Shown: positions 1 to 8,644 of the stretch, piece by piece
Numbering within the stretch: the stretch's first letter is position 1
How the letters are laid out: each line of letters opens with the position of its first letter
From: Tannerella sp.
Lineage (GTDB): Bacteria; Bacteroidota; Bacteroidia; Bacteroidales; Tannerellaceae
DNA: 14,953 nt
Assembly (NCBI GenBank): GCA_031277235.1
Contig: JAITMT010000524.1
Span: 1 to 14,953, forward strand
Direction: 5' to 3'
Program-made: the position numbers and the translations under genes
The notes under the pieces: generated by a model
Database searches by the model: none
What the model was told of the DNA's origin: nothing
The model's input: the letters and a program-made list of their open reading frames with translations, nothing else

Positions 1-258
1 GTTATTATCAGTACTATATTTGATAATTCCGATGTCTGTATCATTCAGTCCGTTCTGTTTGGAATACAAAACGATTTCGCTGTCGTCAATTCCGTAACTG
101 TAAAGAGCGCCGTCTGCAAGTACAAATACCTGATTGTTAGTTTCTTCCACCTGCGTAGCGCTATTGTATGCCAGATACGTTTTCCAGTCGCGGTTTTGCT
201 GTGCATGCAGCGGCAGGAAAGTGAATAATATCAATAATATCAATAATTTATCTTTCAT
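1..258 (-). CDS. porZ: PorZ-like protein, N-terminal part (cut by window edge)
   Basis: The first 86 codons are present and the reading frame runs off the left edge. The protein opens with a signal peptide (hydrophobic residues about 4-18, ending near HAQQ). The mature start, with segments such as DWKTYLAYNSATQVEE and YSKQNGLNDTDI, resembles the first beta-propeller blades of PorZ. PorZ is a surface component of the type IX secretion system that takes part in attaching cargo to the cell surface. The ATG at 258 lies 5 bases after the rdgB stop, so the two genes are probably cotranscribed. A 9-bp A/T-rich unit is repeated at 224-250 and encodes the Leu/Ile core of the signal peptide. The PorZ identity is by memory of family sequence; other two-component-regulator-type propeller proteins are the alternative. 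Confidence 0.72.
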   Translation of the reverse strand, partial: MKDKLLILLILFTFLPLHAQQNRDWKTYLAYNSATQVEETNNQVFVLADGALYSYGIDDSEIVLYSKQNGLNDTDIGIIKYSTDNN

Positions 259-263
259 AAGTT

Positions 264-842
264 TTATCGTTTTTGTAAAAAATCAGCCAATTCCCGGACG
301 GCTATCGCCCGATGGCTGATTCTGTTTTTTTCTTCTGTGCCCAACTCGGCAAAAGTCCTGTCATAACCGTCGGGGATAAAAATCGGGTCGTAGCCGAATC
401 CGGTTTTTCCCCGTTTTTCGCTGATAATAAGACCGTTAATAATTCCTTCAAAAAAATATTCTTTTCCTTCAAAAATCAATGCAATCACTGTTCTGAAGCG
501 CGCTCTACGGTTTTTTTCGCTTTCAAGCGCTTTCAACAGTTTTTCCATATTTGCGTTGAAATCGTGATTATCACCGGCATAGCGCGCCGAAAGTGCGCCC
601 GGAGCGCCGTTCAATGCTTCCACTTCCAGCCCTGTATCATCGGCAAAGCAGTCATAATCATAATGTTCCTTGACATACCGCGCCTTCAGTAAAGCGTTGC
701 CTGTCAAGGTATCAGCCGTTTCGGGTATTTCGTCAAAACAACCGATATCTTTCAGACTTACGATATGGATTTTTTCCGAAAGAATATCCCGTACTTCGCT
801 GATTTTATGACTGTTATTGGTCGCAAAAACTATTGTCTTCAT
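264..842 (-). CDS. rdgB: RdgB/HAM1-type XTP/dITP diphosphatase
   Basis: A 192-residue cytoplasmic house-cleaning enzyme that hydrolyses non-canonical purine triphosphates (dITP, XTP, ITP) to monophosphate and pyrophosphate, keeping them out of DNA and RNA. Family marks: the nucleotide-binding start ATNNSHK (residues 7-13), the acidic FADDTGLEVEALNGAPG segment (66-82) with the metal-binding aspartates, the GKTGFGYDPIF motif near 147, and the C-terminal SHRAIAVREL. Length fits the family. The open frame extends upstream to 869, but the ATG at 842 places the conserved KTIVFATNN at the very N-terminus, as in homologues. It lies between yitT and the porZ-like gene on the same strand. No consensus promoter is visible in the 120 bases between yitT and rdgB, so it may depend on read-through from upstream. 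Confidence 0.93.
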   Translation of the reverse strand: MKTIVFATNNSHKISEVRDILSEKIHIVSLKDIGCFDEIPETADTLTGNALLKARYVKEHYDYDCFADDTGLEVEALNGAPGALSARYAGDNHDFNANMEKLLKALESEKNRRARFRTVIALIFEGKEYFFEGIINGLIISEKRGKTGFGYDPIFIPDGYDRTFAELGTEEKNRISHRAIAVRELADFLQKR

Positions 843-962
843 ATATGCCGAAATATGTATTTTTAACAATAAAACGGTAAATCTTTGATTTTATTTTTCA
901 AAAGGAACGAAAAATGTGATTTTATGCAGATTGAGAGAAATAATTTTTTCGACTGTGCCCGC

Positions 963-1835
963 CTACGATTTTATCGTATCAAACCCCTCACCATAAACAC
1001 CCTGCACATTACTTTGTGAGATAAACGCCTGTTTGTCAATAGATTTTATAAACCTGAAAATCATGCTGCTTTCGCTTTTCTTGGCAAGCAACACAATCAC
1101 CTTCACATTTTCACGGGAATAGCCGCCCTGACCGTCCAGAATCGTGCATCCACGCTGCAAATCATTGATAATATGATGAACGATTTCCTCGTATTTCTCG
1201 GAAAAAATCATAAATTGAACAGATTGATTGTTAGCGTTTAATACCTTATCAAGCATATAAACTTCCACAAATACAACGACATAGCCATAAACGATTTTTT
1301 CCACGCTGTGAAACAGGAAATACGACGAAGCAATAATCAGAAAATCAAGGAACATCAGCACCCTGCCAATCGAAACGTTCCTGTATTTATTGACGACCGC
1401 CCCCACAATGTCGGTGCCGCCCGTACTGCCGCCTGCCGCAAAAATCATTCCCAAACCTACGCCGCCGATTGCCGAACCGATTACGATTGACATAAACGGC
1501 TGATTATGAACAAGAACCTTATCCTTCAACAGCCATTCAAACAGCATCAGCGTCAAGGTCAGGGCGACGATTCCGATTAAAGAGTTGAGTACAAACTTTT
1601 TACCCATTATCTTGAAGGCAAAAAGGAGCAATAGAACATTGACCAATGCGTAAGTTATTGATACGGGGATATTTGTGGCGTAATAGATGATGGAAGCGAC
1701 GCCCGTCAGACCGCCCGGAACGATTTCGTAGGACATCACAAAACCGATAAAACCGAAGGCGTACAGCACGGTGCCGACAAATATAAAAATGTAATCCTTT
1801 ATCGGATGATAGATTTTTGAAAATACGTTTTCCAT
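963..1835 (-). CDS. YitT family integral membrane protein
   Basis: A 290-residue protein with five or more hydrophobic segments in the first 190 residues (for example about 12-34, 50-72, 78-100, 110-130 and 145-172), followed by a soluble C-terminal domain. The glycine-rich GSAIGGVGLGMIFAAGGSTGGTD region is typical of the YitT family membrane domain (DUF161). The end, with CTILDGQGGYS and KVIVLLAKKSE, matches the DUF2179 domain, which has a small alpha/beta fold. The biochemical function of the family is not established. The ATG sits a single base after the leuS stop, so translation of the two is probably coupled. The order leuS, yitT, rdgB, porZ is one I remember from other Bacteroidales, which supports the idea that this locus was once a normal leuS cluster. 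Confidence 0.88.
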   Translation of the reverse strand: MENVFSKIYHPIKDYIFIFVGTVLYAFGFIGFVMSYEIVPGGLTGVASIIYYATNIPVSITYALVNVLLLLFAFKIMGKKFVLNSLIGIVALTLTLMLFEWLLKDKVLVHNQPFMSIVIGSAIGGVGLGMIFAAGGSTGGTDIVGAVVNKYRNVSIGRVLMFLDFLIIASSYFLFHSVEKIVYGYVVVFVEVYMLDKVLNANNQSVQFMIFSEKYEEIVHHIINDLQRGCTILDGQGGYSRENVKVIVLLAKKSESSMIFRFIKSIDKQAFISQSNVQGVYGEGFDTIKS

Positions 1836-1836
1836 G

Positions 1837-3012
1837 TCAAACTACCACATTTACAATCTTTTTCGGTACGATGATCATCTTTTTCGGCGTTTTGCCTTCC
1901 AGCCATTTTTCCGATAATTCGTGCGTCAGGACGGTTTTTTCGATCTCCGCGTTGGTCGCTTCGGCAGGAATTTCCAGGCTGTAACGGGTCTTGCCGTTGA
2001 AGGAAACCATATAAGTAACAACGCTTTCTACCAGATATTCCTCGTTGCAGAGGGTCCACGCGGCGTCGCAAACGCTCGTCGAGTTTCCGCACAAGTGGTA
2101 AATTTCTTCCGCAATGTGCGGCGCAAACGGCGCGAGCAGTATGGAAAGCGGCTCCATAACCGCTTTTTTCGAGCATTTGGAGGTGTACAACTCATTGACG
2201 CATATCATAAACGCCGAAACGGAGGTGTTGAACGAGAAATTTTCGATGTCATACGTGATTTTTTTTATCGTTTTATGCAAAATCTTCAATTCCTCTTTGG
2301 TCGGCAAATCATTGTTAATCAATAGATTATCGCCATGATATATCAAACTCCAAAGCCGTTTCAGGAACCGAAAAACGCCGTCTATGCCGTTGGTGTCCCA
2401 GGGCTTCGACTGTTCAAGAGGTCCGAGAAACATTTCGTAAAGTCGCAGTGTATCAGCGCCATATTTCTCGATAATATCATCCGGATTCACCACGTTATAC
2501 ATGGATTTGGACATTTTCTCGACCGCCCAGCCGCAGATGTATTTTCCGTTTTCGAGGATAAATTCCGCATCGGCAAATTCGGGTTGCCAAGCCTTAAACT
2601 TCTCCATGTCAAGCACATCGTTGGATACGATATTCACATCCACGTGAATTTCCATCGTATCATACTGATTTTTAAGATTGTATGATACAAATTTATTCGT
2701 GTTTTTGATGCGGTAAACGAAATTGGAACGTCCCTGAATCATGCCCTGATTAATCAGTTTTTTGAACGGTTCGTCGTCCCTGACATAGCCGTAATCGTAC
2801 AGGAATTTATTCCAGAAACGGCTGTAAATCAAGTGTCCCGTGGCGTGTTCGGAGCCGCCGAGATACAAATCCACATTACGCCAGTAATCATTGGCTTCGT
2901 GCGAAACAAGCACCTTGTCGTTGTGCGGGTCTTCGTACCGCAAATAATACGCCGAACTGCCTGCAAAACCGGGCATTGTATTGAGTTCGAGCGGATATTT
3001 TTTATGTTCCAT
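1837..3012 (-). CDS. leuS: Leucyl-tRNA synthetase, C-terminal part only (N-terminal half missing)
   Basis: A 391-residue frame homologous to roughly the last two fifths of bacterial LeuRS. It begins in the re-entry to the catalytic domain (LNTMPGFAGSSAYYLRY, residues 10-26). It continues with the leucine-enzyme marker GGSEHATGHLIYSRFW (52-67), the KMSKS loop (166-170) and WDTNGIDGVFRFLKRLW, then the anticodon-binding helices and the C-terminal domain ending GKTPKKMIIVPKKIVNVVV. Full Bacteroidales LeuRS is about 900-950 residues. Missing are the HIGH-containing Rossmann half and the whole CP1 editing domain. It cannot charge tRNA alone. No matching coding sequence lies upstream: the 144 bases to the next gene are non-coding in appearance and hold a TAnnTTTG promoter close to the ATG. 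The first residues, MEHKK, could be the original LeuS start fused to the C-terminal part by an in-frame deletion. Other explanations are a split LeuRS whose partner lies elsewhere, a decayed duplicate, or a misassembly. Confidence 0.9.
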   Translation of the reverse strand: MEHKKYPLELNTMPGFAGSSAYYLRYEDPHNDKVLVSHEANDYWRNVDLYLGGSEHATGHLIYSRFWNKFLYDYGYVRDDEPFKKLINQGMIQGRSNFVYRIKNTNKFVSYNLKNQYDTMEIHVDVNIVSNDVLDMEKFKAWQPEFADAEFILENGKYICGWAVEKMSKSMYNVVNPDDIIEKYGADTLRLYEMFLGPLEQSKPWDTNGIDGVFRFLKRLWSLIYHGDNLLINNDLPTKEELKILHKTIKKITYDIENFSFNTSVSAFMICVNELYTSKCSKKAVMEPLSILLAPFAPHIAEEIYHLCGNSTSVCDAAWTLCNEEYLVESVVTYMVSFNGKTRYSLEIPAEATNAEIEKTVLTHELSEKWLEGKTPKKMIIVPKKIVNVVV

Positions 3013-3027
3013 TGCCTAATTTTTCGG

Positions 3028-3035
3028 CAAATGTA
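3028..3035 (-). promoter_or_regulatory. Bacteroidetes-type -7 element upstream of leuS
   Basis: On the minus strand this reads TACATTTG, an exact match to TAnnTTTG, 15 bases before the leuS ATG. No good TTG is seen at the expected -33 position, so it is a partial promoter. The transcript leader would be only about 10 bases long. Its closeness to the truncated frame suggests that the start seen here is the one used. Confidence 0.55.
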
Positions 3036-3080
3036 CATAAAATTTTTGAAAAACCGTCTAAAAAAGCAATTTTGGAAACC

Positions 3081-3146
3081 GGACAACCGCGAGGACTATC
3101 CCTGCGACATCCATCCGGCAAAGGAAAATTTTTCACGCGGTTGTCC
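3081..3146. repeat. 11-bp perfect inverted repeat between the M23 gene and leuS
   Basis: GGACAACCGCG at 3081-3091 is matched by its exact reverse complement at 3136-3146, with a 44-base spacer. It lies just after the stop of the minus-strand M23 gene and before the leuS promoter. It could act as a transcript end structure for the M23 operon, but no T-tract follows and the loop is long. It could also be the ends of a short repetitive element, or a scar near the leuS rearrangement. Confidence 0.5.
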
Positions 3147-3156
3147 TAACAAAAAA

Positions 3157-4848
3157 TCACCAGGTAAACGCATTTTCATAGACGGACTTATTTCTACATC
3201 TATCTATTACAGTGAGTTTTATGCGATGATAACCGGGAGGTACTCTTTCATTGTCAAAAGTATATTTAAGCAACGCATTTTTGGAGTCATATTCAAAAAG
3301 TGCATATTTGCCGTCAATCTCGCCTCTGAACGAATATATACCGCTTAAAGTATCTGATATTTTGATCCTTATCTGTTTATTCTCCCGCCATTTTGCTGTA
3401 TTTAAGGGTGTTATAACCGGATTAACCGTATCCCGGCTCACTGAATAATAACTCAGTTCCGAAATATCCGCTTCCATCCAGCCATCCATGTAACTTCCAC
3501 CAATCCAGGAAGTTATCTTTCCATTTTTCACTTTGACTATTCCGTATTGGTCGGTGTTGGAATCGGGAATGAGACTGTCAATGCGGATGGATATTTGGGC
3601 AGGCTTATGCAACGGAACGGGAAAATCAAGGAATTGATGTACGGGCGAATAGAAACCGTTGGATTCCAATATTTTATAATTCGGATACAGATTTTTATAC
3701 AGTCCGCCGGGAGGAATGGAGAGGCGTATTCCGTTATCTGTAAACCTGTTATCCTTGTCCCATCCGAAAAGAAGCAGGTTTTCCGTATCAACAGAATTGA
3801 TTTTCTGTTCTTTTCCTTTGATTTTCAGCGGAATAACGGATTTATTTCCATAAATATCTGTCAATGTAAATGTTATATTATAAGTTCGTTCTTCGTCAAT
3901 CGAAATGATTCCCGCGTTTCGGGCAGTGATAAATCGCAGATTGTTTCCGGGTTCTACGAATGTATTGATGTAAAAATGACCGCTTTCCGACCATTCCGCA
4001 TAGTCCGTATAGGTGTTGAGATACCTGGATTCTTCCACGAAAAAACGTTGCGGATTGCTGTGAAAAGTTTCCGTATCGTCCGTTTCCACAACAATATTTC
4101 GCACGCCGTATGAAAAATTCGTACCGTTCATTCTATCTACCGCCCTGATTTCCAGACCTATATCTCCCCACGCTTCAATATTCGTTTTGATGAGAGGATT
4201 TTCATTTGCATCGTAGGTTACATCTATTTTCTGTTTTCGGGCGCTATTGTTTGCAATACCCTTATTTTCAACCGGATAAACGATTATTCCGCGAATAATG
4301 GGTTTGCGGGTATCGGGAATTTTTGATTTGTAATAAGTTAGCGGGTCAATCAGTTCATTATTCTCCAAATTCCTGACTTCCAGATGTAGATGAGGTCCTC
4401 CCGAACTGCCCGAATTGCCGCTGTATGCGATAATATCTCCCTGCTTTACAGGAAATTCCGTGGAATCAAACGTCAAATCAATGGAAAACGATTCTTGGGC
4501 GTATTGCTGTTCCTTGACCTTTTGAGTTAGATTTTTGGTAAAACGCTGTAAATGACCGTAAACCGTAATCAAATTGCTTTCGGGATGCGTAATATAAACG
4601 GCGTTGCCATATCCGGACGGACTGACGCTAACTCTTGATATATAGCCATTTGCTACAGCGTGAACGGCATGTCCTTCCGTGCCTTGCGTCCGAATGTCAA
4701 TGCCGGCGTGAAAATGACCGGCGCGCAAATCGCAAAAACTGCCCGACAACTGCATCGGAAAATCGAAAGGATTGGCTAAATTTTGCGTTTGAACGGAAAA
4801 AACCGTCCCAACAAGGACAACCGTGACCCATAAAAACCTGTTTATCAT
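3157..4848 (-). CDS. Secreted M23 (LytM-type) peptidase with large C-terminal region
   Basis: A 563-residue protein with an N-terminal signal peptide (about 1-22). The M23 zinc endopeptidase domain spans about 30-160. Metal ligands are visible as HxxxD in GHFHAGID (H47, D51) and HxH in GPHLHLE (H153, H155); YGHL (H99) supplies another active-site histidine. M23 enzymes cleave peptide cross-links in peptidoglycan. The remaining 400 residues are not recognised in detail. They look like beta-rich Ig-like modules, including phrases typical of extracellular domains (DTLSGIYSFRGEIDGKY near 510 and KLTVIDRCRNKS at the end). The ATG overlaps the stop of the upstream endonuclease/phosphatase-fold gene in an ATGA, so the genes are translationally coupled. 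It acts in the periplasm or outer envelope, probably in wall remodelling. Confidence 0.9.
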   Translation of the reverse strand: MINRFLWVTVVLVGTVFSVQTQNLANPFDFPMQLSGSFCDLRAGHFHAGIDIRTQGTEGHAVHAVANGYISRVSVSPSGYGNAVYITHPESNLITVYGHLQRFTKNLTQKVKEQQYAQESFSIDLTFDSTEFPVKQGDIIAYSGNSGSSGGPHLHLEVRNLENNELIDPLTYYKSKIPDTRKPIIRGIIVYPVENKGIANNSARKQKIDVTYDANENPLIKTNIEAWGDIGLEIRAVDRMNGTNFSYGVRNIVVETDDTETFHSNPQRFFVEESRYLNTYTDYAEWSESGHFYINTFVEPGNNLRFITARNAGIISIDEERTYNITFTLTDIYGNKSVIPLKIKGKEQKINSVDTENLLLFGWDKDNRFTDNGIRLSIPPGGLYKNLYPNYKILESNGFYSPVHQFLDFPVPLHKPAQISIRIDSLIPDSNTDQYGIVKVKNGKITSWIGGSYMDGWMEADISELSYYSVSRDTVNPVITPLNTAKWRENKQIRIKISDTLSGIYSFRGEIDGKYALFEYDSKNALLKYTFDNERVPPGYHRIKLTVIDRCRNKSVYENAFTW

Positions 4849-5876
4849 TTTATCGGAAATAAAAAATCTGCAACAATCGGTAAATGATCGCTGAATCCGC
4901 CTTTGTAAGCGACGCCTGCGTAGTTACGGAAGACAGATTGCTCGCCTTTCCGGTTTTTCTTTGTCAGCAAAAAATCGGGCGCAAAAATGAGATTGCTTCC
5001 TTCCGCCAACATTTTCTTTAAATGCTGACTGACAAACATTTGATCCAATTGAGACCACTCGCCCTGGAATTTGTGTGAACCGTGAAAATTCAGTTTTTCG
5101 GCGTCTTCAAACAGATTGACTAAATTGTATTTCGGGTTTGTGCCCTTTTTGATAAACTGCATACTACGGTCTTCGGGCGTATCGTTGAAATCTCCCATTA
5201 TCAGTATATTAGCGTTTAAATTATCCTGTAAGAGAGAATCGCACAGTTTTTTCAGGTATTTCGCTGCATCCATGCGGTCTTGCTCCGTCTCCTGCACGCC
5301 CGACGAACGGGACGGAAAATGGCAGACAAACACATCCAGCTGTTCGCCGTTAATGATTTTTCCCCAAACGTGCAAAATATCACGCGAACGTTTTGCCTTA
5401 TTGGTGAAGTAGATACGTCGGGAAGCATGCCCCAGATACTTGAATTTATCCCGCTGATACAGCAGCGCATTGTTGATGCCGCGCGCATCGCTGCCCGTCG
5501 TGATGCAATAACTGTAATGTTGCTCCCGTAATGGAGTGCGATTCAGCAGATTAACGATAACGGTATCGTTTTCCACTTCGCAAAGTCCGCAGACGGCAGG
5601 TGTCCCCCACTCGCCGATTGCGTTGATTACCTGCGCCGTTTTACGCAAGTGCGTGTAATACTTGCTGTTATTCCATCGCATCTGACCGTCAGGCAGAAAT
5701 TCGTCGTCCTGTTTTTTCGGATCATTATATGTATCAAACAGATTTTCAACATTATAGAACATGACACGGAATTTTTGACTTCCGGCTGTCGTCTGCGAAT
5801 ATGTCCCGTTAAATCCCTGCATCGTCAGTATTAAACTCATAAAAATCAGAAATTTATACTTTAATTTCTCAATCAT
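4845..5876 (-). CDS. Secreted endonuclease/exonuclease/phosphatase-fold protein
   Basis: A 343-residue protein with a signal peptide (about 8-27, ending near TYSQ). Motifs of the EEP superfamily, the DNase I-like fold of metal-dependent phosphodiesterases, occur in order: YNVENLFDT (41-49), CEVEN (99-103) with the metal-binding glutamate, HFPSR (186-190), GDFNDTP (228-234) and SDHLP (329-333) with the catalytic histidine. The substrate cannot be read from the sequence; members cut DNA, phosphoinositides, sphingomyelin or nucleotides. Being secreted, it may act in the periplasm or outside. Its start overlaps the end of the beta-helix gene by 8 bases and its stop overlaps the M23 ATG, giving a compact three-gene operon with an envelope theme. 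Confidence 0.88.
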   Translation of the reverse strand: MIEKLKYKFLIFMSLILTMQGFNGTYSQTTAGSQKFRVMFYNVENLFDTYNDPKKQDDEFLPDGQMRWNNSKYYTHLRKTAQVINAIGEWGTPAVCGLCEVENDTVIVNLLNRTPLREQHYSYCITTGSDARGINNALLYQRDKFKYLGHASRRIYFTNKAKRSRDILHVWGKIINGEQLDVFVCHFPSRSSGVQETEQDRMDAAKYLKKLCDSLLQDNLNANILIMGDFNDTPEDRSMQFIKKGTNPKYNLVNLFEDAEKLNFHGSHKFQGEWSQLDQMFVSQHLKKMLAEGSNLIFAPDFLLTKKNRKGEQSVFRNYAGVAYKGGFSDHLPIVADFLFPIK

Positions 5877-7407
5877 TTTCTTCTTCCTTTCGTTCTACAA
5901 ATTCATACGCGCCGATGGTCGGTCCCGTAGGGCTTGTCAATCGGTCTATTCCGTCCATGTCTATCGGATAAAGTTCTGATATCGAATGATTTGCCTGACC
6001 TATCCCGATAGAAGCGCTGTCCAGGTGAAAATCATAAATGAAATCGGATCTTCTGTCTTTGTTGAGACCGGTTGATTTGACATAGGTCGGACTTTTGGCA
6101 AACAAACATCCTTCAAATCTGAAACTTATCACTTCTTTCGTCTTGATAATGCAGTGGTTGAAACGGTAATTAAAATGTCCGTCATCACCGTACAGATAAT
6201 TTTCGTCGGTAAAAAACTGTATTTCGCCCTTGAAAACTTCCTGCTTTACATCCGAATTTGCTCCCATGGAGCCGTCAATGATGCAGTTGTCAAAGAAGGC
6301 TTCCTGCACCGGGAATATGCGGCTGTCTTCCGAATTTCCGGGCAAAAAGGACAGCATATCCGACAAAGTGAGCGTTGGATATATCCGGACAGACGTACCC
6401 GTGATAGACGGCATGTAATTCGTTATGGTACAATGGATAAACCGGGATTTTCCGCCGACAAGCAACAGCAGATAGTTATTCGCATTGCTCAACTCGGAAT
6501 TGATGATTTCCATGTTACAATTCACTGCATATAAGATATTTGCACCCATATTGGTGAGTACGCAGTTGTTCATCGTGATTTTCTTCCGGTCGGGCTCCGA
6601 TTCATAGAATGTCAGTCCTGAAATACCATTGCGTATCATCGTGTAATTCAGTTCATTATCATAACTTTGCGAGCCGAAATAGATGCCGTCCCACTGCGAC
6701 CATATTTTATCGTACGTCGTGAAGGAATTAAACGCGCCCAGACGGTCGCCCCGGAATATAACCGGCTTATCCTTAGTACCTTGGGCTTTGATGGCGCCGT
6801 TAATTTTCCATTTCGCGCCATTGTGCATATAAAATGAGACTCCTTCTTCGATATTGACCGTAACATTTTCGGCAATTAAAACGCTGTCATACACGAGATA
6901 AGGACGTTCGGCTGTGAGCGTGGTGTCCGTATCGAAAACCGTTTCGCCCCGAAAAATATGCACATTTTGCCCGTAAGCCTCGAAAAGCACGGCTTGACGC
7001 ACGCCATTCGTCGTGAAAATCACGGAATCATAAATCACAAACGGTTGATTTTCAGCGTTGGGATTGACTGTAACTTCCACCGCAATAAAAAGACTGTCTC
7101 TTTCCCAAATCGGTATGTTGTTGAAAATCTCGCCCTTACGTCCATCCACATTGAGTCGAAAACCGCTTGCCCCGTCGCTTGCCAAACGTATCTCTTCGAT
7201 ATTCAACGCCTTACTGTTTCGATTGTACACCATAAAATAGTTCGTCATGGAGCCAATCGTCGTGAAAACGGTATCAAACGAAAGCGTATCTGTCGAAAAC
7301 GAAAGCCGATGGTCGGGGCTGACGGAATAGTCGTCAATGTCGTTACATCCCGTCAAAGCATTGAATATCAAATATATAATAAAAACTGTAAAACCGTATC
7401 TTTTCAT
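5869..7407 (-). CDS. Lipoprotein with predicted right-handed beta-helix
   Basis: A 512-residue protein beginning with a lipoprotein signal peptide; the lipobox LTGC puts the lipidated cysteine at residue 21. After a beta-rich N-terminal part (LSFSTDTLSFDTVFTTIGS), the middle shows irregular repeats in which short strands end in Asn or Cys turns, such as MTMNNCVLTNMG-like and MEIINSELSNANNYLLL segments. These repeats are typical of parallel beta-helix proteins. The C-terminus (ELYPIDMDGIDRL, then GPTIGAYEF) resembles the ending common in Bacteroidetes beta-helix proteins. No catalytic motif is recognised; a role in carbohydrate binding or cell-surface structure is possible but is inference. 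It overlaps the next gene by 8 bases. The 75 bases upstream separate it from the metallophosphatase and hold only a weak TGACTTTG promoter-like match at 7478-7485. Confidence 0.78.
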   Translation of the reverse strand: MKRYGFTVFIIYLIFNALTGCNDIDDYSVSPDHRLSFSTDTLSFDTVFTTIGSMTNYFMVYNRNSKALNIEEIRLASDGASGFRLNVDGRKGEIFNNIPIWERDSLFIAVEVTVNPNAENQPFVIYDSVIFTTNGVRQAVLFEAYGQNVHIFRGETVFDTDTTLTAERPYLVYDSVLIAENVTVNIEEGVSFYMHNGAKWKINGAIKAQGTKDKPVIFRGDRLGAFNSFTTYDKIWSQWDGIYFGSQSYDNELNYTMIRNGISGLTFYESEPDRKKITMNNCVLTNMGANILYAVNCNMEIINSELSNANNYLLLLVGGKSRFIHCTITNYMPSITGTSVRIYPTLTLSDMLSFLPGNSEDSRIFPVQEAFFDNCIIDGSMGANSDVKQEVFKGEIQFFTDENYLYGDDGHFNYRFNHCIIKTKEVISFRFEGCLFAKSPTYVKSTGLNKDRRSDFIYDFHLDSASIGIGQANHSISELYPIDMDGIDRLTSPTGPTIGAYEFVERKEEEND

Positions 7408-7482
7408 CGAAAAATCTTTTCTTGATAAACGGAAAAATGGAGAGATTATTGTTGATTTATAATCCTTTTTTCTTAACCAAAG

Positions 7483-8643
7483 TCACAACCCGATCTCCTG
7501 TTTCCTGTCATTTTTCGGGTCTATTCCTTTAACTTCCATGGATAACCGGTTGTCTTTCAGTTTACAAAGCACATACGCCGTATTGCTGTTGACGAGAATC
7601 GGAAATTTAGCGCGTTCATTGGGTTCGTTGTAGGAATAGCGATGCGTATGTCCGGAAAACATAATATCCACATTGGCAGCGTTTAAGACCGGCAACAGTG
7701 TTTCCTGCAAATGCACGTTGGCGTGCCAGTTTCCGACCGTCGGCGGTATGTGCAGAAAAACGATATGCGCTTCGGCGTCCTTATAATCAGGCGATTGTAT
7801 GGTCTTTTTCAGCCATTCGGCTTCCTGCTCTCGATAGCGGTCATAATCGGCAATTCCGCAGTATTCGATGTCCGAATCGGGCTTGTCCTCGCCGCCGTCC
7901 AGCACAAGAAAAGCCGTTTTTCCGATGTTGAACTGATAGTAAAACTGTCCCGAAACGGTTGGAAAATAGCGCATTACCATATCCGAATATACGCCTCTCG
8001 TTTCGTGATTTCCGCGTGCATAGACGAGCGGCACTTCGGAGGCAAACATCGAAACGAGCGTATCAATGTAACCGCGGCACAGTTGCTCCTGACTCTCCAC
8101 CTGATCCGACATATCGCCGTTCAACACGACGAAATCAAGCGCCTTGAAATCAATGTTTTGGCAAAGTTCTTTCATAAAGGAGGCTCTGCCGTGTATATCA
8201 TTCAGAATCAGGAAATTAATTTCTTTCCTGTTGTTGTCGAAAGTTGTGAATTTGAGCGGTTCGCGACCGTAAACGGCTGTCGAAGCCATCCGTCCGTATA
8301 GTACATAATCGTACGTTTTCCAGTCGGTAACTTCCTGTGATACAATCCGGTAGCGGTACGTTTTTCCCGATTCGAGGTTTTCGAGTCTGACGTGGTGAAT
8401 CGTGTCGTTGGCGCGCTTGCGACCGTGCGAAGTATCGAAGAATTTCGGTCGTTCCTGCGCATAGAAATGGTCGCTGCCGTCGGGCGCGAGTTCCACCCAC
8501 GAAACGGCGGGTTTGTCGGTCATCCAGACGATGGAAACGCCTGTCGCGGTCATGTCGCAAAGATACGGTCCGTGCGTGATCTGGATTTGCGCGCTCAGCA
8601 AACCGGTGAAAAGCAGGAGAAAGAGGGATAATAATTGTTTCAT
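7483..8643 (-). CDS. Secreted calcineurin-like metallophosphatase with N-terminal Fn3-like domain
   Basis: A 386-residue protein with a signal peptide (1-19, ending SAQ). Residues about 20-135 resemble the fibronectin-III-like N-terminal domain of purple acid phosphatases (ITHGPYLCDMTATGVSIVWMT, then SGKTYRYRI). The metallophosphatase domain follows with all signature blocks: NDIHG (148-152), NGDMSD (175-180), GNHE (211-214), HIPP (298-301) and SGHTHRY (330-336). These supply the dinuclear metal ligands. The enzyme likely removes phosphate from an extracytoplasmic monoester or diester; the substrate is unknown. A heptamer repeat tract runs directly up to its ATG, and it lies between tadA and the beta-helix gene on the same strand. 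Confidence 0.9.
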   Translation of the reverse strand: MKQLLSLFLLLFTGLLSAQIQITHGPYLCDMTATGVSIVWMTDKPAVSWVELAPDGSDHFYAQERPKFFDTSHGRKRANDTIHHVRLENLESGKTYRYRIVSQEVTDWKTYDYVLYGRMASTAVYGREPLKFTTFDNNRKEINFLILNDIHGRASFMKELCQNIDFKALDFVVLNGDMSDQVESQEQLCRGYIDTLVSMFASEVPLVYARGNHETRGVYSDMVMRYFPTVSGQFYYQFNIGKTAFLVLDGGEDKPDSDIEYCGIADYDRYREQEAEWLKKTIQSPDYKDAEAHIVFLHIPPTVGNWHANVHLQETLLPVLNAANVDIMFSGHTHRYSYNEPNERAKFPILVNSNTAYVLCKLKDNRLSMEVKGIDPKNDRKQEIGL

Positions 8644-8644
8644 T

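Noticed and set aside
843..869. Upstream ATG at 869 for rdgB
   Set aside because: It would add nine residues before the conserved KTIVFATNN start, which is normally at the N-terminus of the family.
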